From: Thiohalocapsa sp964524185
GTDB lineage: Bacteria > Pseudomonadota > Gammaproteobacteria > Chromatiales > Chromatiaceae
Direction: 5' to 3'
Assembly: GCA_964524185.1 (NCBI GenBank)
Contig: CAZGCI010000036.1
Coordinates: 1 to 38,511 of the forward strand
Length of the DNA stretch: 38,511 bases
Shown here piece by piece: positions 1-7,936 of the stretch. Both the position numbers and the translations under genes were made by a program. The stretch's first letter is position 1; each line of letters starts with the position of its first letter. The notes beneath the pieces were generated by a model. That model made no database searches. It was not told the DNA's origin and saw nothing but the letters and a program-made list of their open reading frames with translations.

Positions 1-299
1 TTGCCGGTGGCGTAGGCGGTGCCCATGCCCATCATGCCGATGCCCTTCTTGACCCATTTGAGCCAGTCGTCCATGTCGGCGCGCATGTCCCAGTCCGGGG
101 CCTCACCATTCCAGTCGCCGGCGCGGGTGCAGACGCCCTTTTCGACGACGAAGACGCCGCGAGGATCGTCCTCGTTCTTGAAGCCACAGGTGATGACGGA
201 GTCGAAGCCGATCTCAGCGAGCTTGCCGCTCACCTCGGGCTCGTTGTTCCAAGCATCCTTGAGCTCGTTCATCCATTCGGCAGAAAAAAGATTGGCCAT
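1..299 (-). CDS. SCP2 sterol-binding domain protein, partial (3' end off the window)
   Basis: The reading frame starts at an ATG (reverse complement of 297-299) and stays open to the left edge, giving 99 codons of an incomplete protein. It begins MANLFSAEWMNELKDAWN and continues with the pattern VITCGFKNEDDPRGVFVVEKG and a Trp-rich segment DWDMRADMDDWLKWVKKG, which resembles small SCP2-like (sterol carrier protein 2 fold) proteins that bind lipids or acyl chains. A strong Shine-Dalgarno (AAGGAGGA, about 10 nt before the ATG on the minus strand) supports the start. The family is lipid-binding, but the ligand cannot be told from sequence. The missing C-terminus prevents a length check. Confidence 0.75.
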   Translation of the reverse strand, partial: MANLFSAEWMNELKDAWNNEPEVSGKLAEIGFDSVITCGFKNEDDPRGVFVVEKGVCTRAGDWNGEAPDWDMRADMDDWLKWVKKGIGMMGMGTAYATG

Positions 300-470
300 G
301 GTTCTGCTGTCCTCCTTCGTCGGTTGGCAGGAAGCCGCGCAGGGGCGCGGACGGGGAAACTCGAGACGCGCTGATTCTAGCAGTAACCTGCGGCCGCGCG
401 TTCAGCTGTCCGGACCGTAACCTGGGCTTTGCGCCGCCCACCATCGGCGCGGGGGGAGTCGGCCTGGCGG

Positions 471-2021
471 CTAGCCGAAGTCGAGATGCAGTCCGCCAGC
501 CTTGAGTCGCGACGCCTCCTCTTCCAGCTCGAGCCGGGTCAGCGGGTGCTGGTCGAGCCAGCCGTCGGGGAAGCGCAACATCAGGGTATCGCCGTCGGCG
601 CTGAGCTGGGGCTCCGGGATGCGCTCCGGGCTGCGGCCGCGGCGCATCAGCACCGCCAGGCGCAGGATCACGCACAACCGCCAGCCGCAGCGCTGTACGC
701 CGCTCGGCAATGCGCGGAAGACGTCCACCGGGAACTTACGCCGGTGGCCCAGGATCAGCGCCGCCAGCACCGCCTGCTCCTGGCGGGTGAAGCCGGACAG
801 GTCGGCATGATCGATGAGGTAGGCGCCGTGCTTTTGATATTGGCTGTGGGAGACGGCGAGGCCGAGCTCGTGCAGTTCCGCGGCCCAGCGGAGCATGAGC
901 GAGAAGTCGGGGTGCTCCAACTGCCAGGGCCCGCGCAGCTGCTCCAGTAGATGCAGGGCGGTCTCTCTCACGCCCGCTGCATGCGCCTGGTCGACGTCGA
1001 AGCGTCGGCTAAAGGTGGCCACGGTCCGCTCCCGCACGTCCTCGTGCTCCAGGCGGCCAACCATCTCGTAGATCAGGCCTTCGCGCAGTGCCTGGTCAGA
1101 CACCTGCAGGTGCTCGATGGCCAGCTTCGAGAACAACGCCCGCAGCACGGCGACACCGCCGACGAACACCGGCCGGCGGCGCTCACTCAGGCCCTTGAAC
1201 GCGAGTGCAGAGACCTTGCCGGCATCGAGGATGGCCTCGCGCAATCGGTCCAGGGACGCTGCGGTGATGCCGTCTTCGCTCCAGCCCTCGCCCATGACCA
1301 CGGCGGCGATGGACTTCACCGTGCCGGAGCTGCCGGTGGCCGTGGCCCAGCCGGAGTGGCGAAACAGCTCACGCACCGGACGGACTTCCAGTGCCCCGTA
1401 GAGTTCCGCCTTATCCATTTGCTTGGCGGTGATCTTGTCATTGCCGAAGAAGCGCTGCGACATGTTCACGCAGCCCATATGCAGGCTCTCGCGCAGCGTT
1501 GCCGTGAAGCCCTGGCCGACGATGACCTCGGTGCTGCCACCGCCGATGTCGATGACGAGCCGCTTTTCGTCGCCGGCGGCGAGCCCGTGGGCCACCCCGA
1601 GGTAAATCAGCCGGGCCTCTTCTCGCCCGGCAATGACCTCGATGGGATGACCCAGCGCCGCCTCAGCCCGCTTGACAAAGTCCGACTCCGGGCGGAGCTG
1701 CCGCAGCGTGTTGGTGCCGACCGCCCGGACCCGCTCCGTTGGCATGTCCTTGAGCCGCTGCCCGAGGCGCTCGAGGCAGGCCAGTGCCCGCTCGGCCACG
1801 TCCTCGCGCAGCCCCTTGTCATCGGTGAGGCCCTCGCCGAGTCGCACCATCTCCTTGTGGCGATCGATGATTTGCAGCGTGCCGCCGTCCATCCGCGCCA
1901 CCAGCAGGTGGAAGGAGTTGGAGCCAAGATCGACACCGGCTAAGGCAGCGCCGTTGTCGAGCGCCCGCGCGCTCGTTGGGGGGGCTGCTGCGGACTGGGC
2001 CGTTGCGGCGGGTGTTGCCAT
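471..2021 (-). CDS. ppx: Exopolyphosphatase (Ppx/GppA family)
   Basis: This 516-residue cytoplasmic enzyme should hydrolyse terminal phosphates from long-chain polyphosphate. The sequence has the ASKHA-fold signature of the family: DLGSNSFHLLVAR near the N-terminus (phosphate 1 loop), then VDIGGGSTEVI and GCVNMSQRFF, followed by a C-terminal all-alpha HD-like domain (LRWAAELHELGL...SHSQYQKHGAYLI). That length and the C-terminal domain fit Ppx/GppA proteins; pppGpp phosphatase (GppA) is the alternative. The ATG at 2021 was chosen because GGAG lies 6 nt upstream and the more upstream frame is Arg/Pro-rich with no family similarity. No ppk is next to it; it stands alone between the SCP2 gene and a divergent small ORF. 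Confidence 0.92.
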   Translation of the reverse strand: MATPAATAQSAAAPPTSARALDNGAALAGVDLGSNSFHLLVARMDGGTLQIIDRHKEMVRLGEGLTDDKGLREDVAERALACLERLGQRLKDMPTERVRAVGTNTLRQLRPESDFVKRAEAALGHPIEVIAGREEARLIYLGVAHGLAAGDEKRLVIDIGGGSTEVIVGQGFTATLRESLHMGCVNMSQRFFGNDKITAKQMDKAELYGALEVRPVRELFRHSGWATATGSSGTVKSIAAVVMGEGWSEDGITAASLDRLREAILDAGKVSALAFKGLSERRRPVFVGGVAVLRALFSKLAIEHLQVSDQALREGLIYEMVGRLEHEDVRERTVATFSRRFDVDQAHAAGVRETALHLLEQLRGPWQLEHPDFSLMLRWAAELHELGLAVSHSQYQKHGAYLIDHADLSGFTRQEQAVLAALILGHRRKFPVDVFRALPSGVQRCGWRLCVILRLAVLMRRGRSPERIPEPQLSADGDTLMLRFPDGWLDQHPLTRLELEEEASRLKAGGLHLDFG

Positions 2022-2314
2022 CGCCTGCTCCGCGCAGTGGACATCGGCGGGGCGGCGTGCCCCGGTTCGGCGCGGCAGTATAGCGGGACGCGGCCGGCGG
2101 AGCACGGCCTGCGGTGCACGGTCCCGCTGGTCGCCGACGCGGGCGGTGGGGTCGGCGCTGCGCGACCCTCAGTCTCAACGCCGCGCGGGACAGCACAGCG
2201 AGGCTAGGGGGGTGCGTGTTGCAGTGTGGTATCCATGCTTGCGGTCGGCGCCCGCCCGGCCTAGTCTGCCGCAGCCGACCGAGAGACCAACGAACGCCAC
2301 GAGGAGCGAGGGTC

Positions 2315-2422
2315 ATGTTGCTGAACCTGCCGGGCACCGTCTGGGCCATGCTGATCGCACTGGGGGCGTTGCTGCTCCTGCCGCTGCTGGTCATTTGGCT
2401 CGCTTATCGGTACTTCCGCTGA
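2315..2422 (+). CDS. Small single-pass membrane peptide, 35 aa
   Basis: A short ORF encodes MLLNLPGTVWAMLIAL followed by a Leu-rich stretch and ends in IWLAYRYFR. Nearly all of residues 8-31 would form one transmembrane helix, and the C-terminal Arg/Tyr/Arg end suggests a cytoplasmic tail. The ribosome-binding site GAGGAG at 2301-2306 lies 8 nt before the ATG, which is the main argument that it is translated. The gene is divergent from ppx. I do not recognise the family and infer no function beyond membrane insertion. Confidence 0.5.
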   Translation: MLLNLPGTVWAMLIALGALLLLPLLVIWLAYRYFR

Positions 2423-2571
2423 CTGCTGCCCCGGGTACCGGCAAGGGGCGGGCCCAGGGCTGACGCCAGGGGGCGCGAGTCCCCTTCGGCCCGTGCCATT
2501 GAACGACCCGCTGGCGCGCCGACGCCCTGGCCGCTCGCCGGCCCCTTGGGGCGCGCCCGCTGCACTCGGAC

Positions 2572-2600
2572 TTGACATAATCTCGTGCGAGCACTACGTT
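2572..2600 (+). promoter_or_regulatory. Candidate promoter for the hsp20 gene
   Basis: TTGACA at 2572-2577 is followed, after exactly 17 nt, by TACGTT at 2595-2600. The -35 box is perfect and the -10 box is weak. It lies about 90 bp before the small heat-shock gene in a gene-free stretch. A sigma32-type -10 (CCCCAT-like) was not found at the right distance, so I read it as sigma70-type. Confidence 0.35.
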
Positions 2601-2690
2601 CCGTCATGCAGGCGCTCTAAGAGGCCTGCGAAGCGTGCGGTTCGCTTGAACGCACACCTGAAACATGTTGCTCAACGAGAGGATATGTCC

Positions 2691-3197
2691 ATGACGACTA
2701 TCGACTTTTCCCCCCTTTTCCGGTCTATGATCGGGTTTGATCGGCTCTCCAACGCGTTGGAGACCGCCTACCGCACCGAGCCGGGTGGCTATCCCCCCTA
2801 TAACGTGGAGGTGCACGGCGAGAATGACTACCGCGTCACCATGGCGGTGGCGGGCTTCTCGCAGGACGACCTGGAGATCGAGGTCACCGATAACGTGCTC
2901 CGCGTCTCGGGTGCCCGCGGTGATCAGCCCAACGAGGGCGCCAAGTTCCTCTACCGCGGCATCGCCAACCGCAGCTTTGAACGCAAGTTCCAGCTCGCCG
3001 ACTATGTGCGGGTGGTGGACGCGCGGTTGGAGCACGGTCTGCTGCACATCGACCTGCGCCGGGAGATCCCGGAGGCGATGAAGCCCCGTAAGATCGAAAT
3101 TCGTGCCGACGACGCGCGGCTGATCCAGGGACGGCAACACGACCAGCAGGAGCAGGAGCAGGAGCAGGAGCAGGTCGGGGCGAAGGCCGCCGCCTGA
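2691..3197 (+). CDS. Small heat-shock protein, Hsp20/IbpA type
   Basis: This 168-residue alpha-crystallin-type chaperone would bind unfolded proteins and hold them for refolding by DnaK/DnaJ/GrpE, which are encoded about 6-10 kb downstream. The N-terminus (TIDFSPLFRSMIGFDRLSN) matches the IbpA type. The alpha-crystallin domain runs from about residue 35 (YPPYNVEVHGENDYRVTMAV) to about 135 and includes the AFERKF-like FERKFQLADYV and a GLLHIDLRREIP segment. The ATG at 2691 is preferred over the in-frame ATG at 2685 because AGAGGA then has a 7-nt spacer. The C-terminal tail is unusual, an alternating Gln-Glu run encoded by CAGGAG repeats, in place of the usual short tail after the I-x-I motif (KIEI). 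Confidence 0.93.
   Translation: MTTIDFSPLFRSMIGFDRLSNALETAYRTEPGGYPPYNVEVHGENDYRVTMAVAGFSQDDLEIEVTDNVLRVSGARGDQPNEGAKFLYRGIANRSFERKFQLADYVRVVDARLEHGLLHIDLRREIPEAMKPRKIEIRADDARLIQGRQHDQQEQEQEQEQVGAKAAA
3147..3174 (+). repeat. CAGGAG hexamer tandem repeat inside hsp20
   Basis: Four perfect head-to-tail CAGGAG units (3147-3170) are followed by a partial CAGG. They encode the alternating Gln-Glu tail of the small heat-shock protein. The unit is a multiple of three, so changes in copy number would keep the frame. Confidence 0.9.
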
Positions 3198-3216
3198 CCT
3201 AACGCGACGAGACGCG

Positions 3217-3236
3217 TGACCGCAAGGAGGCGGTCA
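3217..3236 (+). terminator. Hairpin just after hsp20 (possible transcript end)
   Basis: TGACCGC (3217-3223) pairs with GCGGTCA (3230-3236) around a 6-nt loop, 20 nt after the hsp20 stop. No T-run follows, so it is not a classical intrinsic terminator. It could stabilise the 3' end. Confidence 0.25.
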
Positions 3237-3252
3237 ACTCTCGCGAGACGAT

Positions 3253-3444
3253 GCCTCAAACCGACGCGCACCCCGGGCGTTGGCACGCCAGCGCGTCGTT
3301 CACGGGCCAGGGCCAAGGGCCAAGGCGCGGACGCAGAGTCCGGGCATCGGCCCTCGGCCCTTTTCCCCTTCCGGCGCCTGGCACACAGCGCCGCGTGGGA
3401 CATTTGACGCATCTGCAAACATCTGGTGCGGTCAAGCAATCTAG
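3253..3444. repeat. Intergenic repeat, copy A (192 bp, hairpin-forming)
   Basis: This segment between hsp20 and the cytochrome gene is a diverged copy of the sequence at 38084-38296. Shared blocks include GGCACGCCAGCG, CAGGGCCAAGGGCC, AAGGCGCGGACGCA, CTCGGCCCTTTTCCCCTT, CTGCAAACATCTGGT and CGGTCAAGCAATCTAG, in the same order and orientation. Bases 3310-3323 can pair with 3347-3360 (12 of 14 positions), and the hairpin is followed by TTTTCCCC. It holds no convincing gene. It may serve as a terminator for the two converging genes, or it may be a non-autonomous repeat. Confidence 0.85.
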
Positions 3445-3478
3445 CCGCTCTCGGGTCTGCGGCAAACCCTCGCCCAGC

Positions 3479-4879
3479 TCACCGCTCGCCCCGCAGCGCT
3501 GAGACCTCCGCGGTGCTCACGGGCGCTGCATCATTACCCCAGTTCGCGCGGATGTAGCTCGCCAGTGTGGCAATCTGCTCATCGGTGAAGAGGCTGCCGA
3601 AGGAAGGCATCACCACGTGCGGCGAGTAGGCCTCAGACGCATCCGCGGGTGCGCCGAGCAGCAGGGTCTTGATGACGTTGTCGGGCGCTGGGAGCGTGAC
3701 CGCCTCATTGTCGGCGAGGGCCGGGAAGTAGGGCGCGAGCCCTTGGCCGTGACTTTGGTGGCAGCCGGCGCAGTAGCCGTCATAGAGCTTGCGGCCCCGC
3801 ACGTAGGTTGCCTCGGTGAGCTGATGCGGCACGGGTGGGCTGCTGGGCAGTGCCGCCTTGGCCGGCTGGTCCTTCAGATACACCGCCATGGCGCGGAGGT
3901 CCGAGGCGGCTAGCTGCGATAGGCTTTGGTGCACCACCTCTGCCATGGGCCCGAGCGCCGCGGTGGCCGGACCCGACTCCGGGCGCGGATCCGGCTGCGC
4001 ATTCGCTTCAACACCGGCTGAGGCCGGCGGCGCTTCGCCGGTGGCAAGGAAGGTGGCCAGGGCCTCGACGCTCCAGGTGCCCAGCCCTGTACCCAAGTCC
4101 GACGTCAGATTAGGCGCATACCAGCCGTCGACGATGGCGCCTGTGAGCGCCTCCCTGGGCTCAGTTGCGCCCAGGCTGTTGCGCGGCGTGTGGCAGCTGC
4201 CGCAGTGGCCGAGACCCTCCACCAGGTAGGCGCCGCGATTCCATTCGTCGCTCTTGTCCGGATTCGGCTCGAAGCGCCCGTCGTCCAGGTAAAGCTGCTG
4301 CCAGCCGAACAGTAGATCGCGCATGTTGAAGGGCCAGCGAAGCTGGGTTTCCGGCGGTTGCTGCCGGGAGGGCGGGAGCGAGAACAGGTAGTCTTTGATG
4401 GCCAGCAAGTCGTCGTCCCTGACCTTGGTGAAAGCGGGATAGGGCAGGGCCGGGTAGTAAGGCCTGCCGTCCGGGCGGATGCCGTGTTGCAGGGCCCGTA
4501 GAAAATCCTCGTCGCTGAAACCGCCGATGCCATAGCCCTTGGCCGGCGTGATGTTGGGCGTGTAGACGGTGCCGAAGGGCGTGTCGATGTCGCGCCCACC
4601 AGCAAAGGGCGTGCCGCCGTCGGTGGTGTGGCAGGCCACGCAGTCGCCGGCCAGCGTTAGGTATCGCCCATATGCTACGCGTGCCTCTGACAGCCCCCCG
4701 TAGGCCCGGGCCGGCGGCAGTTGTGGTGCGTCGGATATTCCACCCGGTTGTTGTGCACTCGCAGCTTCCGCCGGCGGCTCCACGGCTATGGCGGGCGGTG
4801 ATTGCTCCGCGGCCGAGCCCAGACCGGCGGCACCGGCACAGGCAAACAAGGTTACGAGGACAACAACGCGGTGGTCCAT
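3479..4879 (-). CDS. Secreted tri-haem cytochrome c (alcohol/gluconate dehydrogenase subunit type)
   Basis: This 466-residue exported protein has three haem c sites: CVACH at about residues 80-84, CGSCH at 226-230 and CAGCH at 370-374. Between them are the family stretches GGTPFAGG, NITPAKGYGIGGFSDEDF, PFNMRDLLFGWQ, WNRGAYLVEGLGHC and GPMAEVVHQSLSQL. This is the layout of the cytochrome subunit of membrane-bound quinoprotein/flavoprotein dehydrogenases, which passes electrons to quinone or oxidases. An N-terminal hydrophobic signal peptide (VVVLVTLFACAGAAGLGSA) fits periplasmic export. The ATG at 4879 has GGAG about 9 nt upstream; a TTG at 4894 is in frame but lacks a ribosome site. No dehydrogenase catalytic subunit is adjacent, so the substrate is unknown. 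The segment between haems 2 and 3 carries an extra Ala/Pro-rich insert. Confidence 0.88.
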   Translation of the reverse strand: MDHRVVVLVTLFACAGAAGLGSAAEQSPPAIAVEPPAEAASAQQPGGISDAPQLPPARAYGGLSEARVAYGRYLTLAGDCVACHTTDGGTPFAGGRDIDTPFGTVYTPNITPAKGYGIGGFSDEDFLRALQHGIRPDGRPYYPALPYPAFTKVRDDDLLAIKDYLFSLPPSRQQPPETQLRWPFNMRDLLFGWQQLYLDDGRFEPNPDKSDEWNRGAYLVEGLGHCGSCHTPRNSLGATEPREALTGAIVDGWYAPNLTSDLGTGLGTWSVEALATFLATGEAPPASAGVEANAQPDPRPESGPATAALGPMAEVVHQSLSQLAASDLRAMAVYLKDQPAKAALPSSPPVPHQLTEATYVRGRKLYDGYCAGCHQSHGQGLAPYFPALADNEAVTLPAPDNVIKTLLLGAPADASEAYSPHVVMPSFGSLFTDEQIATLASYIRANWGNDAAPVSTAEVSALRGER

Positions 4880-5005
4880 GGTGGGCTTCTCCAACGGGTG
4901 GTGTAGTGACTGACGCGCCGCGGATTGTGCCCGAGGGCCGCACCGACTTCACGGTTCGGTTTCTGCGGCTACTTTGCAGCGCTCCGGCGTCCCAGCCAGC
5001 CGGGG

Positions 5006-6679
5006 CTACTGCGCGTGTGCGCTCTCGAGCATCTCTGCGGCGTGAGCGCGGGTGGTGTCCGTGATCTCGGTGCCGCCGAGCATGCGCGCGATCTCATCGA
5101 CGCGGGCGTGATCGGCCAGCGGGGCGATCTCGGTGTAGGTCTGTCCGTCGATGGCCTGCTTCTGCACGCGCAGCTGCTGATGGGCCTGTGCCGCGACTTG
5201 CGGCAAGTGGGTAACGCAAAGCGCCTGTCGCGCCTCTCCCAGGCGGCGCAACAGCCGGCCGACGATCTCGGCGACGCCGCCGCCGATGCCCACATCGACC
5301 TCGTCGAAGACGAGCGTGGGGATACGGCCCAGCTCGACGGTCGCCACCTGGATGGCCAGGCTGATGCGAGAGAGCTCGCCGCCGGAGGCGACCTTGGCCA
5401 GCGGTTGCAGCGGCTGGCCGGGGTTGGCGCTCACCAGGAAGGCGATGGCGTCCAGCCCGTGAGCGCTCACCTGCGTATCGCCGCTGGCCTCTACGGCGAC
5501 GGCGAACCGACCGCCGCCCATGCCGAGTGCCTGCATGGAGGCCGTCACCGTCTCGCCCAGGCGCTCGGCAGCGACCCGCCTCGCGTCGCTCAACCGCACG
5601 GCGGCATCGCGCAGGGCGTCGAAGGCCGCATCGCGGTCCGCCGCCAGTGTGCCCAGGGCCTCGTCGTCCTGCTCCAGATCAGCAAGCTCGGCTTCCCGCT
5701 CGGTGCGCGTCGCCAGCAATTGCTCGGGCTGGATGCGGTACTTGCGCGCGAGGTCGTGAATGCGCCCGAGGCGTGCCTCGACCTCCGCCAGCCGGCCGGG
5801 GTCCAAATCGAGCTCGTCCACGTACTGGCGAAGATTGGCGGCCGCCTCTTCCACCTGCACCGTGGCGCCCGCAATCAGATCGCGGGTCTCGGCCAGGCGT
5901 TGGTCGATGTCGGCGAGGCCAGACAGTTCCGAGCCCGCGCGGCCCAGCTGGTCGCGGAGTGCGGCGTCGCCGTCATAGAGCAGCTCCACCAGCGCCGCGG
6001 CCGTGCCCTGGAGATCACCTAGGTTGGCAAGGCGGCGCTGCTCAGCGTCTAGAGCATCCAGCTCACCGTCGGCGAGGCCCAGTTCGACGAGCTCGTCCAC
6101 CTGAAAACGCAGCAGATCCAAACGCTCGGCGCGCTGGTCGCGGGCGGCGGTGAGCTCGCGCCAGCGGTTGTCCAGCTCGCGCCAGCGCCGATGCAGCTCC
6201 GCCACCGCGGCGGCCTGTTGTTGCTGGCCCCCATAGGCATCCAGCAGGGCGCGCTGCGCAGCTTGCCGCAGCAACGATTGATGCGCATGCTGACCGTGAA
6301 TGTCCACCAGGAGGTCGCCCAGGGCCCGCAGCTGGGCGCTGCTGACTGAGCGGCCGTTGATGAACGCCCGGGCGCGGCCCTCGCGCGCCAGCACCCGGCG
6401 GATCACGCAGTCGTCGCCATCGTCCAGGGCCTGCTGGGTGAGCCAGTCCCGGGCTTCGGAGCAGCGGGCAAGATCGAAGGCAGCGGTGACCTCGGCGCGG
6501 TCGCAGCCGGCGCGGATCATGCCCGGGTCGGCCTTCTCGCCGAGGGCTAAGCCCAGGGCGTCGATGAGGATGGACTTGCCGGCGCCCGTCTCGCCGGTGA
6601 GGGCGGTGAGGCCGGCGCTAAGCTCGAGCTCCAAACGGCTGACGATGACGAGGTCGCGGATCGCGATGTGGGTGAGCAT
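5006..6679 (-). CDS. recN: DNA repair protein RecN
   Basis: This 557-residue SMC-like ATPase takes part in recombinational double-strand break repair. Walker A is GETGAGKS at residues 29-36, the ABC signature is ASGGELSR near residue 431, and Walker B is LVFDEVDVGIGG near 456, followed by the CVTHLPQVAA switch. The long middle section (about 150-370) is Leu/Glu/Ala/Arg-rich, as expected for the coiled coil. Length matches E. coli RecN. The start MLTHIAIRDLV is the conserved family N-terminus; the frame continues upstream into the nadK end but without similarity. It lies 46 bp after nadK on the same strand, the common nadK-recN arrangement, and is probably co-transcribed. No LexA box was identified. 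Confidence 0.96.
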   Translation of the reverse strand: MLTHIAIRDLVIVSRLELELSAGLTALTGETGAGKSILIDALGLALGEKADPGMIRAGCDRAEVTAAFDLARCSEARDWLTQQALDDGDDCVIRRVLAREGRARAFINGRSVSSAQLRALGDLLVDIHGQHAHQSLLRQAAQRALLDAYGGQQQQAAAVAELHRRWRELDNRWRELTAARDQRAERLDLLRFQVDELVELGLADGELDALDAEQRRLANLGDLQGTAAALVELLYDGDAALRDQLGRAGSELSGLADIDQRLAETRDLIAGATVQVEEAAANLRQYVDELDLDPGRLAEVEARLGRIHDLARKYRIQPEQLLATRTEREAELADLEQDDEALGTLAADRDAAFDALRDAAVRLSDARRVAAERLGETVTASMQALGMGGGRFAVAVEASGDTQVSAHGLDAIAFLVSANPGQPLQPLAKVASGGELSRISLAIQVATVELGRIPTLVFDEVDVGIGGGVAEIVGRLLRRLGEARQALCVTHLPQVAAQAHQQLRVQKQAIDGQTYTEIAPLADHARVDEIARMLGGTEITDTTRAHAAEMLESAHAQ

Positions 6680-6725
6680 GGCCCGGTGGATGGATGCAGC
6701 TGACAGCGCCCTGTGCTGGCCGGCA

Positions 6726-7631
6726 TCAACCGGCGCTGTCGGCCCGGCCCTGGCTGGCCCAGCCGAGCTTGGCGCGTAAGATGTTGAAATGATCGTAGCC
6801 GCAGGGATGCAACAATCGCAGCCGGTGCTCACTGCGGCGGATATGGATCGCTTGCCCCTCCGCCAGGGGCAGGTTGATTTGTCCGTCGCAGGTGAGCCGC
6901 ACCTGCTCGTGCTCATAGTCGCGGATGCGCAGCTCGATCTCGCTGTCGCCGCCGATGACCAGGGGCCGGTTGCTCAGTGCGTGCGGGCAGATGGGCACCA
7001 GCAGCAGGGCATCTAGCCCCGGGTGCACCAGGGGCCCGCCGCCCGACAGGGCATAGGCCGTGGAGCCGGTTGGGGTGGAGACGATCACCCCGTCCGAGCG
7101 CTGGGCGTTGACAAACTGCCCGTCGATCCAGGTTTCCAGCTCGATCATGCGCACGCTGTTCCATTTGTGCACGACAATGTCGTTGACTGCGCAGCCGCGG
7201 GTGCCGTCGGTGGCGACGTCAAGCATGGCCCGGGCGTCGGCGTGGTACTCGCCGGCCAGAATGTGATCCAGGTGCGCCTCCATGTGGTCCGGGGAAATGT
7301 CCACCAGAAAGCCGAGCCGACCGAGGTTGATGCCGAGCAGCGGTACGTCCGCCGGCGCCAGCTCGCGCGCAGCGTGCAGCAGGGTGCCGTCGCCGCCGAC
7401 GATGATGATCAAGTCGCAGGTGGCGCCGAGCCTGGGGATGTCCAGCGGCGGCGGGGGGGCTGCACCATCCGAGCCGGCGGCAAGGTGACCCGCGACGGCC
7501 GCCGCTTGGGTGTCCAAACGCACCTCGATACCGCGCCGGCGCAGGTGCGCAGCCAGCCGAGCAATGGTGCCGGCCAGTTGTGAATCCTGATGTTGCTTTC
7601 CGATGATGCCGACGACTTGGAACTGGCTCAT
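6726..7631 (-). CDS. nadK: NAD kinase
   Basis: This 301-residue cytoplasmic enzyme phosphorylates NAD to NADP using ATP. It shows the diagnostic IIIVGGDGTLL (GGDGT at 79-83), the LGINLGRLGFLVDI segment, NDIVVHK, and the Gly-rich DGVIVSTPTGSTAYALSGGG, which together make the NAD- and ATP-binding surface. The C-terminal LTCDGQINLPL segment also matches. The start MSQFQVVGIIGK aligns with family N-termini. A Pro-rich insert (AAPPPPLD) just before the GGDGT strand is slightly unusual. The gene is divergent from hrcA and upstream of recN. Confidence 0.96.
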   Translation of the reverse strand: MSQFQVVGIIGKQHQDSQLAGTIARLAAHLRRRGIEVRLDTQAAAVAGHLAAGSDGAAPPPPLDIPRLGATCDLIIIVGGDGTLLHAARELAPADVPLLGINLGRLGFLVDISPDHMEAHLDHILAGEYHADARAMLDVATDGTRGCAVNDIVVHKWNSVRMIELETWIDGQFVNAQRSDGVIVSTPTGSTAYALSGGGPLVHPGLDALLLVPICPHALSNRPLVIGGDSEIELRIRDYEHEQVRLTCDGQINLPLAEGQAIHIRRSEHRLRLLHPCGYDHFNILRAKLGWASQGRADSAG

Positions 7632-7841
7632 GGATGGCTCACTGCGCTGCGGTTGCAGGCGACGGTCCCGATCGCTACGCGCACGACCCCAGGACGGTAG
7701 CATGCCCCTGCGGTCGCGCCAACAAATGCCCTGCTGCTTATTCGGCTCCGGTCGGCTGCGGCATGGGCCCCGACGACCGGTTGCGCGGCGGATCGCGCGT
7801 CGACATGGATAGAAGGGGGGCGCCGTCCGAGCGCGGGGCGG

Positions 7842-7870
7842 TTGACACCCGCGCGGCGGCGCCCTAGATT
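7842..7870 (+). promoter_or_regulatory. Strong sigma70-type promoter for hrcA
   Basis: TTGACA (7842-7847) and TAGATT (7865-7870) are separated by exactly 17 nt. The CIRCE operator starts 7 nt after the -10 box, so the transcription start would fall at the edge of or inside CIRCE. This is the classical arrangement for HrcA repression. The rest of the 305-bp nadK-hrcA interval shows nothing else I can name. Confidence 0.85.
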
Positions 7871-7876
7871 GCCGGT

Positions 7877-7903
7877 TTAGCACTCGAATGCTTGGAGTGC
7901 TAA
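7877..7903 (+). promoter_or_regulatory. CIRCE operator (HrcA binding site)
   Basis: TTAGCACTC (7877-7885), nine spacer bases, then GAGTGCTAA (7895-7903). This is a perfect match to the CIRCE consensus inverted repeat. HrcA bound here would repress transcription of hrcA and any genes co-transcribed with it until heat or misfolded protein draws off the GroE system that keeps HrcA active. Confidence 0.98.
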
Positions 7904-7936
7904 GGCCCTGCCGGCGCCGGACTACCCTGCACGCTC

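Noticed and set aside
951..1943. Open frame of 330 codons on the plus strand inside ppx
   Set aside because: It mirrors the ppx coding strand, is His/Ala/Leu-rich without domains, and the minus-strand gene explains the DNA.
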